Positions 42,735 to 50,582 of a DNA stretch of 64,000 nucleotides are shown here, piece after piece. Position 1 is the first letter of the stretch, and the number at the start of each line of letters is the position of its first letter. This DNA comes from an uncultured Bacteroidales bacterium (GTDB lineage: Bacteria > Bacteroidota > Bacteroidia > Bacteroidales > UBA932). A program made the translations under genes and the position numbers. Below the pieces are notes generated by a model, which did not search any database, had not been told where the DNA came from, and worked only from the letters and a program-made list of their open reading frames with translations. The DNA lies in NCBI GenBank assembly GCA_900316795.1, contig ONEF01000012.1, positions 1 through 64,000 on the forward strand, read 5' to 3'.

Positions 42735-43902
42735 GAACCGCACTCCCATAACTCCAGCCGATGCAAGTAGGATTCAAGACCTCTACGGCATAGAGGTAGT
42801 TGCTCAAAGGAGTAAAAATCGTGTTTATAGCGATAGCGATTATGAAAGTTGCGGAGTCCGTGTCGCAGATTCAGTTGAGGACTGCGATGTCCTATTCGGT
42901 GTCAAAGAGCCCTCTCCAGACTCTCTGATTAAGGGCAAGCATTATTTCTTCTTTGGTCATATGGACCAAAAGCCACCATACGACAAGGAATTGCTGAAAT
43001 CTTGCTTGAGGAACAAAATCACTCTCACAGACTATGAATACATAGTAAACAGCAAAGGCAAGAGGCTTGTAGCCTTTGGCTATTTTGCCGGAATAGCAGG
43101 AATGTATAATGTGGCAAGGCTCATTGGAGAGAAACTTGGTGTGTTTGATCTGCCCGCCTTGAATTATCATTTTACCAAAGAGAGAATTTTCAAGGAACTC
43201 CAGAGGGTAAGAAGGATAATTCTTGATTTAGGACTGCATATTCTTGTTACCGGCAAGGGAAATGTGAGCAGAGGTGTTGAATATGTCCTCTGCCTTTTGG
43301 GAATAGAGGAGCTTTCCATTTCAGATTATTTATATGATGAATCCTACAGGTTCAGTTCAGTCTATTGTAATGTTGGGGCGAGGGATTTGGTCTTTGATAC
43401 CTATGGGAACTATTTTGACAGGGAAAAGTTCAAAACCTGCCCTGTAGCATTCTCAAGCAAGTTTTTCCCTTTCGCAGCAAAGACAGATGTCCTTGTATGC
43501 GGACATACTTTTAGCCACGATGCACCGGAGTATCTTGACAGGAGACTGGTCAGATCTGCCCAAAACAGGATTAGGGTTGTTGGAGACATTACCTGCGATA
43601 TTGGAGGCAGTGTTGCTACTACCTTGCGTTACTCCAATCACGAAAAGCCGTTTTACGATGTTGACAAGGAACTCCACGAACAGGAGCTGTTCTCCGACAG
43701 GGAAAACATATCCGTTATGGCGGTTGACACCTTGCCAAATGCCCTTTCTGCAGAATCAAGCGATTGGTTTTCCAGTGTTGTGTGCAAGTATATTATACCA
43801 GAACTGATGAAACAAAACAGCGAGGTGCTTGACAGGGCTACGCAGATAAAGAAAGGATGCGTTGCTGACAGGTTCTCGTTTCTTAAAGATTGGAAACTAT
43901 GA
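42697..43902 (+). CDS. saccharopine/alanine dehydrogenase-like enzyme
   Basis: The 401-aa protein begins KAGIIRETRKDENRTPITPA, the N-terminal pattern of the alanine dehydrogenase/lysine-ketoglutarate reductase superfamily. Later segments GDITCDIGGSVATT and VMAVDTLPNALSAESSDWFS resemble the C-terminal part of lysine-ketoglutarate reductase. A Gly motif LVTGKGNVSRGVEYVL is the probable dinucleotide site. Such enzymes make or split opine-type amino acids with NAD(P)H. In this operon it could supply an amino-acid substrate to the upstream amidoligase/Mom-like protein. The ATG at 42697 overlaps ParB by 38 bases. Confidence 0.7.
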   Translation: MKAGIIRETRKDENRTPITPADASRIQDLYGIEVVAQRSKNRVYSDSDYESCGVRVADSVEDCDVLFGVKEPSPDSLIKGKHYFFFGHMDQKPPYDKELLKSCLRNKITLTDYEYIVNSKGKRLVAFGYFAGIAGMYNVARLIGEKLGVFDLPALNYHFTKERIFKELQRVRRIILDLGLHILVTGKGNVSRGVEYVLCLLGIEELSISDYLYDESYRFSSVYCNVGARDLVFDTYGNYFDREKFKTCPVAFSSKFFPFAAKTDVLVCGHTFSHDAPEYLDRRLVRSAQNRIRVVGDITCDIGGSVATTLRYSNHEKPFYDVDKELHEQELFSDRENISVMAVDTLPNALSAESSDWFSSVVCKYIIPELMKQNSEVLDRATQIKKGCVADRFSFLKDWKL

Positions 43903-44237
43903 AAATCGGCAACAAATTCAGTGTAGAGAAAATAGCGGAAATTTACAGCAAGAAAGGTGGCAACATAACTGCCACCTGCGTTGCTTTGGGGATTACCCGA
44001 AAAACCTTTTATAGTTGGAAAGAAAAGTATGCAAAACTCAAGGAAGCTATCTCTGATGTAGATGAATCCAAGCTGGATTTCGCAGAATCAAAGCTTATGG
44101 AACATATTGACTCCGGAGACATAACAGCCCTTATTTTCTATCTCAAGACCAAAGGAAAGAGTAGGGGATATGTGGAAAGGACTGAAAATGACCTAAATGT
44201 GAATGGATTTGAGGAATTGATGAAGTCGCTTCCGTAA
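43899..44237 (+). CDS. phage terminase small subunit-like HTH protein
   Basis: The 112-aa protein has an N-terminal HTH (VEKIAEIYSKKGGNITATCV and then LGITRKTFYSWKEKY). A helical oligomerisation part follows, with SKLMEHIDSGDITALIFYLK as in phage TerS proteins. It lies directly before the large terminase and overlaps the dehydrogenase by 4 bases. It probably recognises the packaging site. Confidence 0.75.
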   Translation: MKIGNKFSVEKIAEIYSKKGGNITATCVALGITRKTFYSWKEKYAKLKEAISDVDESKLDFAESKLMEHIDSGDITALIFYLKTKGKSRGYVERTENDLNVNGFEELMKSLP

Positions 44238-44270
44238 GGGTGTGCAGTAAACAAATGAAACATATAAAAA

Positions 44271-45791
44271 ATGGCTTTGACTAAAGCACAGAGGTATCTT
44301 GTAGAGTGGCGGGCGGACTGGAACAAGTTTGTCCGTGATGTGTTCAAGGTTAGGCTTGACCAAGAACAGCAAGATATTTTGTACTCAGTCCAGACCAACC
44401 CAAGAACTGCTGTGGCAAGCGGTACTGCAAGGGGAAAGGACTTTGTTACTGCCTGTGCAGTCCTTTGCTTTCTCTATCTAACTCCAAGATGGGACAGCAA
44501 CGGAAAACTCATCGCCAACACGAAAGTAGCCATTACAGCCCCGACAGACAGGCAGATCAAGAACATTATGGTTCCGGAGTACCGCAGATTGTTCAGAACT
44601 GCCTCGTTTCTTCCGGGAAGACTTGTGTCCTACGATATCCGTATGGAAGATGAGGAGTGGTTTCTTACAGGATTCAAGGCCAGCGATGATGAAACGGAGG
44701 CTTGGTCGGGATTCCACGCAGTAAACACGATGTTTGCGGTTACAGAGGCTTCGGGCATATCTGAAACAACATACAATGCCATAGAGGGAAACCTGCAGGG
44801 AAATAGCCGCCTTTTGATAGTATTCAACCCAAATACACCTACAGGCTATGCAGCCAACGCAATGAAGTCGGAACGATTCGCCAAGTTCAGACTGGATAGC
44901 CTCAATGCAGAAAATGTAGTTAGCAAGCGGAATGTAATTCCTGGTCAGGTTGACTATAATTGGGTGTCAGACAAAGTGAAAAACTGGTGTATGCCTATTG
45001 ATGAAAGCGATTTCAACGAGGGAGAAGGCGATTTTAAGTGGGAAGGAGGCATCTACAGACCTAACGACCTGTTCAGAATCAAGGTGCGTGGTATGTTCCC
45101 GAAGGCTGCCGAAGATATGCTCATACCTTATGAGTGGATTGTTGTAGCCAATAGGAGGTGGAAAGAACTTATGGATAGCGGAAAATACAGCAGGGAGCAT
45201 CTTACTCTCGGTGTGGATGTAGCCGGTATGGGCAGGGATGCGAGTGTCCTTTGCCCAAGATACGACAATATAGTTCCATATTTCAAGGCACACCATTCGG
45301 CAGGAAAGGCAGACCATATGCACATAGTTGGGCTTATAAGGAATACGGTTGCAGGGCATAGGAACGCAAAATCTATCATAGATACCATTGGAGAGGGGGC
45401 TGGAGTCTATTCAAGGCTTATTGAACTTGGAGACAGGAGTGCCGTTTCCTGCAAGTTCTCATTCAGTGCAAGAGACCTTACGGATGTAACAGGACAGTAC
45501 GAGTTTTCCAATATGAGAGCATATCTATATTGGGCTGTGAGGGACTGGCTCAACCCAAAAAACAACACAGGGGCAGCATTACCGGAGTGCGATGCCTTTG
45601 CGGAAGAAGCAACGCAGATAAAGTGGTTTTTCCAGTCTAACGGCTCTATAGCCATTGAAAAGAAGGAGGAAATCAAGAAAAGGCTCAAGCGCTCTACTGA
45701 CTATTTTGATGCCTTAGCGAACACCTTTTACGATGATGGTTACTCAGATAATTCGTGGGTTGGCGAGGCTCTGGAAGATTCTTTTGCTTAA
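44271..45791 (+). CDS. phage terminase large subunit
   Basis: The 506-aa protein packs DNA into the capsid. The Walker A motif is the variant SGTARGKDF (residues 50-58), where GxxxxGK is kept but the last Ser/Thr is Asp. Nearby segments include VAITAPTDRQIKN and the Walker B-like FAVTEASGI. The nuclease part starts at LTLGVDVAGMGRDASVL, with an Asp in the first strand. It follows TerS after 33 bases. Confidence 0.9.
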   Translation: MALTKAQRYLVEWRADWNKFVRDVFKVRLDQEQQDILYSVQTNPRTAVASGTARGKDFVTACAVLCFLYLTPRWDSNGKLIANTKVAITAPTDRQIKNIMVPEYRRLFRTASFLPGRLVSYDIRMEDEEWFLTGFKASDDETEAWSGFHAVNTMFAVTEASGISETTYNAIEGNLQGNSRLLIVFNPNTPTGYAANAMKSERFAKFRLDSLNAENVVSKRNVIPGQVDYNWVSDKVKNWCMPIDESDFNEGEGDFKWEGGIYRPNDLFRIKVRGMFPKAAEDMLIPYEWIVVANRRWKELMDSGKYSREHLTLGVDVAGMGRDASVLCPRYDNIVPYFKAHHSAGKADHMHIVGLIRNTVAGHRNAKSIIDTIGEGAGVYSRLIELGDRSAVSCKFSFSARDLTDVTGQYEFSNMRAYLYWAVRDWLNPKNNTGAALPECDAFAEEATQIKWFFQSNGSIAIEKKEEIKKRLKRSTDYFDALANTFYDDGYSDNSWVGEALEDSFA

Positions 45792-45796
45792 TAATG

Positions 45797-45827
45797 TTTG
45801 AAATTCAATCATAATTTTACACCTTTG
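45797..45827 (+). promoter_or_regulatory. late promoter with TTGA-N3-TCAA element (copy 4)
   Basis: TTTG at 45797-45800, 19 bases and CACCTTTG at 45820-45827 lie just upstream of the portal gene. The TTGAAATTCAA at 45798-45808 and the CATAATTT that follows repeat the promoter at 39447-39477. The -7 box has one mismatch (C for T). Confidence 0.6.
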
Positions 45828-45831
45828 CGGT

Positions 45832-47280
45832 ATGAAAACGATAGAAGAAATACTTGATTTGACAAGACCTGCATCAGCGATTATCTCAGATCTGAAGAAT
45901 AAGCAGATATTTGTTCCCTCTTGGAGCTCATTGGAGAAAAAGTATGACCCGATGTTACACGACATCATTAAGAACAGAGCTTTGAGGCCAGACGATAAAA
46001 GGAACGACAAAGGCAAGATAGAGAAAGTTGCAAAGCTGATTTACCCAGCAGAGAAGATTGCTGTTAGGAAAATGACGCAGATGTGTTTCACTATTCCTGT
46101 CAAGAGGGACTATAAGGATGTAGATAACGAAGAACAAAAAGAATTCGTAAGGGCGGTAGAGAAAGTCTATGAGAGCAACAGAATAGACGGTCTTAACTAC
46201 AAAAGGTTCAAGGCTTTCTTTGCTTGCTGTGAAATGTGTACCATTTGGTTCCCTGTAGATACCAAGAAGGTGCATTATAAATACGGCTTTCCTACGACCA
46301 TTAAGCTTCGTTGCAAGACCTATACACCGATGCCACAGGCGAAGTCCGGGCTTCCACAGGCATATATGTACCCTATCTTTGATGCCTTTGATGATTTGGT
46401 GGCATTTAGCATAGAGTACGATGTAGTTCTCCCAGACAGAAGCAAGGAGAAGCACTTTGAGTGCTATACGGCTGACAAAGTTTTCTTTTGGATAGACAAG
46501 GGAAGCGGACAAGGATGGGAACTTTCTCAAGATGATAACAATGTGCCTATTGGTAAGATTCAGCTATCGTATATCTATGATGCAGAGCCTTTGTATAACG
46601 ACATTTCTATTGACAGGGATGAAATAGAGTTCAACAAGTCAAGGCAGAGCGACCTCATTAGGAAGAATAGCAGACCTATAATGAAAGTTATAGGCAAGAT
46701 TCTCGGACAGAAACCTGTCGGAGATACTACAAGAGAGGTTTACGAAATGGCAGAGGGCGGAGATATAGGAGTTGTAGCACCGCCTCTTAATGTAGATGCG
46801 TCTATCAAGCATACAGACAACCTCAAGAAAGATATTGAGGAGTCAACGCAGATGCCAAACCTTGCCCTTGAGAACATCAAGTCCTTGTCAGGAGTTGTTA
46901 GCGGAGAGGCACGAAAGACCTTGCTCAGCGATGCACACCTCAAGGTAGGCGAGAAAAAGCACGATTTGATTTGGTTCCTTGACAGGGAAATGAGTGTCGT
47001 TAAGTCCCTCGTTGCTGAACTTAATGTCCAGTGGAGGAAATATGTTGACACTACGACCTGTTACAATATCATCACTCCGTTTGTACAAAACGATGAACGG
47101 TCTGAGATAGAGAACAGGAAAACAGCCAACGGAGGAAAGCCTATTGAAAGTCAGCTTGAGTCCATTCAGAGATTTGACAGGAGTTCAGATCCGGAGCAGA
47201 CTTACAATGCTATCAAGCAAGAGGAAAAGGAAAGTGCGGAGACAGCCCGTATGGAAAGTATCTTTACCGGAGCCGAATAA
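45832..47280 (+). CDS. phage portal protein
   Basis: The 482-aa protein has the size and layout of a portal. Segments include IEKVAKLIYPAEKIAVRKMT and the helical stem region around EESTQMPNLALENIKSLSGV, with a C-terminal Gln/Glu-rich tail. It forms the ring through which DNA enters and to which the tail joins. It lies between TerL and MuF, the standard place. Confidence 0.85.
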   Translation: MKTIEEILDLTRPASAIISDLKNKQIFVPSWSSLEKKYDPMLHDIIKNRALRPDDKRNDKGKIEKVAKLIYPAEKIAVRKMTQMCFTIPVKRDYKDVDNEEQKEFVRAVEKVYESNRIDGLNYKRFKAFFACCEMCTIWFPVDTKKVHYKYGFPTTIKLRCKTYTPMPQAKSGLPQAYMYPIFDAFDDLVAFSIEYDVVLPDRSKEKHFECYTADKVFFWIDKGSGQGWELSQDDNNVPIGKIQLSYIYDAEPLYNDISIDRDEIEFNKSRQSDLIRKNSRPIMKVIGKILGQKPVGDTTREVYEMAEGGDIGVVAPPLNVDASIKHTDNLKKDIEESTQMPNLALENIKSLSGVVSGEARKTLLSDAHLKVGEKKHDLIWFLDREMSVVKSLVAELNVQWRKYVDTTTCYNIITPFVQNDERSEIENRKTANGGKPIESQLESIQRFDRSSDPEQTYNAIKQEEKESAETARMESIFTGAE

Positions 47281-47286
47281 TGAATC

Positions 47287-48987
47287 TTGGCAAAGAAGAA
47301 GAACATATTTGGCAATAGGCGGAAGAAGAACGCTGAGCACCTTGCAAGGACAGAGGGATTTGTCCGCAAGGTGCAACAGCTTTTTGACCTGTTCGGCAAA
47401 AAAGCAGCCAAGATAGCTCTTTCTACCGATTTTAACCCCGAAAAAGAGTTCAAATGGGCCGATTTCCCTGCGATTCAGCAGAGAATAAACACTCTTACAT
47501 CTGATTGGGCGAAAAGCCTAAATTTGACCATTACAAGCGGAATTAAACAGGAATGGGATGAGGCCAACCACAGCCACGACATCGCCCTAAAGCAGTTCTT
47601 TGACGCACATACCTATACGACACAAACGAAAAAAGGTGTGCGGAAATACTTTGAGTATAACAAGGATGCTGTAACGAATTTCATTGAACGCAAGAACAAA
47701 GGTCTGAGCCTTTCTGAAAACCTGTGGAATTTGAGGGATGGTTTCAAGGATGAACTGGAATCTGCCATAGCCACAGGCATTGGTAAGGGAATTAGTGCGG
47801 CTCAGCTAAGCAAGTCTTTAAGCCAGTATTTGCGAGATTTCCAAGCCCTAAAACGAGATTACTCTGAAAAGTTTGGCAAGCAGACCAACATCAAGAACTG
47901 CGAATACAAGGCAGCAAGACTGGCAAGGACTGAAATCAATATGTCCTACAGGGAGGCTGAACAGGAAAGGTGGAAAAACGAGGACTTTGTTGTTGGATAC
48001 GAAATAAAGCGGTCAGGCACTCCGTACCCTTGCCCTGTCTGCGAGAATCTGCAAGGCAAGTACCCAAAAGATTTCAAATGGAACGGTTGGCATCCTAACT
48101 GCAGATGCTATGCTATTCCTATTCTCAAGACAGAAGATGAGTTTTGGGCTGATGAGGGAAATAGTACAGAAAGCCAAAACGAGGTCAATGGGATGCCGGA
48201 GAACTTTAATAATTGGGTAAAGGATAACGGAGAACGGATAAAGGAGGCAGGAATTAACAACAGCGAGCCTTTCTTCGTAAGGAATAATAGAGACATTATA
48301 AACGGAATACTTGACAATAATTACGAGACTGAACTTGCTTCTGAGTTCAATATTAAGGGTGGTGGCGATGTAAATTCAGCCAAGAGCTTCGGTCTGTTAG
48401 AGTTCAAGAGGGATTTGTTCAACAAACTTGAGGCAGATGGTGTCAAAACAAGCGATATAAAATGTAGTGCGTTTTTTGACAACTTCGGAAACTGGTCTTT
48501 CTCTTTTATGGGCGAAGAATTCAAGTTAACAAGGTCGTTTACGATATCAGAACTCACAGAAGTCCCTCAGACAATATGCCACCACGCTTACTTTAGGGTA
48601 GCGGATAGATTTCAAGGAAAGGGCATAAGCAAATATGTTATGCGAGAGTCGTATAAAAGATACAAGAAATGTGGTGTTGATATAATTGAGCTTGACGCAA
48701 ACCTTGAATCCGGAGGCTTGGTTTGGGCTAAATACGGCTTTTATGCAAGTAATCAAAGACAGGCGCTTCGTGCTATAAGGGACATTCCTCATATAGAAAA
48801 AGCGAAATTTATCGTTGATGAATACTATGAATCAGTCCAGCCAAATAAGCCTTTCCCGATGTATTTACTGGTAAAGGAAGGCTTGGGAAAGGAACTCTTG
48901 GGGTCTTCTTGGGAGGGTGTGCTTGATCTGAACAGCAAACAGCAGGTAGAATACTTTGAAAAGTATCTCGGAATTAAGAGTCAATGA
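47287..48987 (+). CDS. MuF-type head morphogenesis protein with C-terminal GNAT domain
   Basis: The 566-aa protein starts with TTG (no in-frame ATG nearby). An N-terminal helical part precedes the MuF domain (about residues 200-280) with ARLARTEINMSYREAEQERW and a Cys/His cluster around CPVCENLQGKYP and HPNCRCYAIP. The C-terminal third resembles a GNAT acyltransferase: RFQGKGISK near residue 440 and GGLVWAKYGFYA. MuF proteins often carry effector domains at their C-terminus, here perhaps delivered with the DNA or acting in the head. Confidence 0.75.
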   Translation: MAKKKNIFGNRRKKNAEHLARTEGFVRKVQQLFDLFGKKAAKIALSTDFNPEKEFKWADFPAIQQRINTLTSDWAKSLNLTITSGIKQEWDEANHSHDIALKQFFDAHTYTTQTKKGVRKYFEYNKDAVTNFIERKNKGLSLSENLWNLRDGFKDELESAIATGIGKGISAAQLSKSLSQYLRDFQALKRDYSEKFGKQTNIKNCEYKAARLARTEINMSYREAEQERWKNEDFVVGYEIKRSGTPYPCPVCENLQGKYPKDFKWNGWHPNCRCYAIPILKTEDEFWADEGNSTESQNEVNGMPENFNNWVKDNGERIKEAGINNSEPFFVRNNRDIINGILDNNYETELASEFNIKGGGDVNSAKSFGLLEFKRDLFNKLEADGVKTSDIKCSAFFDNFGNWSFSFMGEEFKLTRSFTISELTEVPQTICHHAYFRVADRFQGKGISKYVMRESYKRYKKCGVDIIELDANLESGGLVWAKYGFYASNQRQALRAIRDIPHIEKAKFIVDEYYESVQPNKPFPMYLLVKEGLGKELLGSSWEGVLDLNSKQQVEYFEKYLGIKSQ

Positions 48988-49174
48988 TGATCTGTAGAGC
49001 TTTTTCAAAGTTTTCATCAAAGAACTTTTCAGTTATGCCGAATTTCCTGCAAGCATCTTTCTTGCTCATACCTTGATTTATAGCACCTTGGGCAGCGATT
49101 GTCATATATTGTTGCTTTGACATTTTGTTGCTCCAAAACTCGTACTGCATAAGTGATGTAAGTTCCTCTGCCAT
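48974..49174 (-). CDS. small antisense phage protein, HTH-like
   Basis: The 66-aa protein on the minus strand overlaps the MuF end by 14 bases. It starts MAEELTSLMQYEFWSNKMSK and has an HTH-like segment with INQGMSKKDACRKFGITEKF. It stands alone against the direction of the late operon, as morons or lysogeny genes do. A minus-strand TATATTTG at 49193-49200 could be its -7 box. Confidence 0.55.
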   Translation of the reverse strand: MAEELTSLMQYEFWSNKMSKQQYMTIAAQGAINQGMSKKDACRKFGITEKFFDENFEKALQIIIDS

Positions 49175-49192
49175 ATTCTTGCTTATTTTCGG

Positions 49193-49200
49193 CAAATATA
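49193..49200 (-). promoter_or_regulatory. -7 element for the antisense gene
   Basis: On the minus strand it reads TATATTTG (TAnnTTTG), 18 bases before the ATG at 49174. There is no good -33 box. Confidence 0.4.
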
Positions 49201-49225
49201 GCAACAAAAAAGTTTGAAAATAGTG

Positions 49226-49255
49226 TTTGAAAATCAATCATAATTTGTATTTTTG
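49226..49255 (+). promoter_or_regulatory. late promoter with TTGA-N3-TCAA element (copy 5)
   Basis: TTTG at 49226-49229, 18 bases and TATTTTTG at 49248-49255 drive the scaffold gene. TTGAAAATCAA at 49227-49237 overlaps the -33 box, and CATAATTT follows as in copies 3 and 4. Confidence 0.65.
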
Positions 49256-49299
49256 AGGTGTGGAATTTGCCCACGCCTTTATTTTTGCTATAAAAGTGT

Positions 49300-49310
49300 T
49301 TGAAAATCAA
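49300..49310. promoter_or_regulatory. TTGA-N3-TCAA element (copy 6)
   Basis: TTGAAAATCAA lies six bases before the scaffold ATG, downstream of copy 5. It has no CATAATTT after it, as in copies 1 and 2. Confidence 0.45.
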
Positions 49311-49315
49311 ATAGT

Positions 49316-50014
49316 ATGACATTACAGGAAGTATTAGAACTGGTTAAACCGAAAGTTAAAAAGTTCGGGTTAAACGCAAAAGAGGTAGAGAAAGCCGCTA
49401 AACAGATTCTCTCTACACTCTCAGAAGATGCCAAAGAAGAAGATGCAGAGAAAGCCATTGATGGCGTTCTTCCGTATCTTGAGCTTGCACAGAGTCAAGC
49501 CAACAGGGTTATTGAGGATGCAAGAAAAAAGGCAGAGCAGAAAAAACAAAAAGAAGAAGAGGATGAGGATGAAGAGGAGGATGAAGAAACTAAACCAAAA
49601 AAGAAACCGACCAAATCTGACAAATTTGACGAATTGCTAAAGAAACTGGAGTCTTTTGAACAGAAGTTCGCAGATCTGGAAGAAAAAGAATCCCAAAAGT
49701 CTTATGCAAAGAAGATGCAGGAGAGGTTCAAGGACATAGACCCAGAGTTCTATGAGGTAGCTTCTAAAGGCCGCAAGTTCAACAGCGAAGAAGAATTTGA
49801 GGCATTTGCTACTGATATTATAGACAGTTGGGGCAAGTATAGTCAGAAACTCGCCAATGAAGGTCTTTCAAGGATGGCAAAGCCGAAAGGCGGAGGCACC
49901 CTGCCAAAAGAGGGCGAAATCTCAAAGGAACTGCAAGACAGAATCAATGAGAGGAAAACTCAAACCAAGACAGCAAATGCCGTTGTCAGAGGGTTGGATA
50001 ACCAAACTAAATAA
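49316..50014 (+). CDS. capsid scaffold-like protein
   Basis: The 232-aa protein is a highly charged coiled coil with an acidic Glu/Asp/Lys stretch (residues about 75-105). The second half contains the helix SDKFDELLKKLESFEQKFAD and a basic C-terminus. Its place before the decoration and capsid genes and its composition suit an internal scaffold that guides capsid assembly and is then removed. Confidence 0.7.
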   Translation: MTLQEVLELVKPKVKKFGLNAKEVEKAAKQILSTLSEDAKEEDAEKAIDGVLPYLELAQSQANRVIEDARKKAEQKKQKEEEDEDEEEDEETKPKKKPTKSDKFDELLKKLESFEQKFADLEEKESQKSYAKKMQERFKDIDPEFYEVASKGRKFNSEEEFEAFATDIIDSWGKYSQKLANEGLSRMAKPKGGGTLPKEGEISKELQDRINERKTQTKTANAVVRGLDNQTK

Positions 50015-50021
50015 ATAACAA

Positions 50022-50576
50022 ATGGAAAAGAATTTCAAGTTTATTGCAGCAGGCACCCCAGAGCCTGTTATATTCGAGAAAATCTTTGCAGAGAAACCGG
50101 GTGGAGGTATGCTTCCAAACCAGAGTTATGATGTACCTGCAGGGGTTGCTCTCGGTTACGATTCTAATGGAAAACTCGCGGTTATAAAGGCCTACAAGGT
50201 CGTTGCAGCTGCCGAGAGTTCTGACACATCTATCAAGATTGCTAAGGGTAGTGGTATTGCAGTTGGCGATGTTCTTGCAACCGGCAAGAAAGGTGTAGCC
50301 TCTACAGCAGTTGACAAGTCCAACGCAGCATACGATACTGTAACCGTTTCTATGGGTGTCGCACTTGCAGAGGGTGCTATCCTGTATCAAGCTGCATCAG
50401 CATCAGCAAGTGCAGCCGTTCCTGTCTATACTCCTAAATATATTCTCGGAACCAATGTGTTCGCAGGAGAGGGAGACAAGGAAGTTAAGTTAGTTAACGG
50501 AGCCAACATCAGAAAGGAGACCGCTATGGTATCTGATGAGGTTGTTGCTCTTATGAAATCAATAGAAAAAGTGTAG
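50022..50576 (+). CDS. head fibre / capsid decoration-like protein
   Basis: The 184-aa protein is beta-rich, with DVPAGVALGYDSNGKLAVIK near residue 45 and a repeat-like SIKIAKGSGIAVGDVLATGK. Proteins with this pattern lie just upstream of the capsid gene in many Bacteroidota phages and bind the outside of the head. The family match is a tentative one. Confidence 0.6.
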   Translation: MEKNFKFIAAGTPEPVIFEKIFAEKPGGGMLPNQSYDVPAGVALGYDSNGKLAVIKAYKVVAAAESSDTSIKIAKGSGIAVGDVLATGKKGVASTAVDKSNAAYDTVTVSMGVALAEGAILYQAASASASAAVPVYTPKYILGTNVFAGEGDKEVKLVNGANIRKETAMVSDEVVALMKSIEKV

Positions 50577-50582
50577 TAAGCT

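Noticed and set aside
47280..47319. ATG at 47280 as the MuF start
   Set aside because: It is in another frame and meets a stop after about 12 codons; the TTG at 47287 leads into the MuF frame.
33792..49310. The TTGA-N3-TCAA copies as a CRISPR array
   Set aside because: The spacing is kilobases and irregular, and the copies are at promoters or starts.
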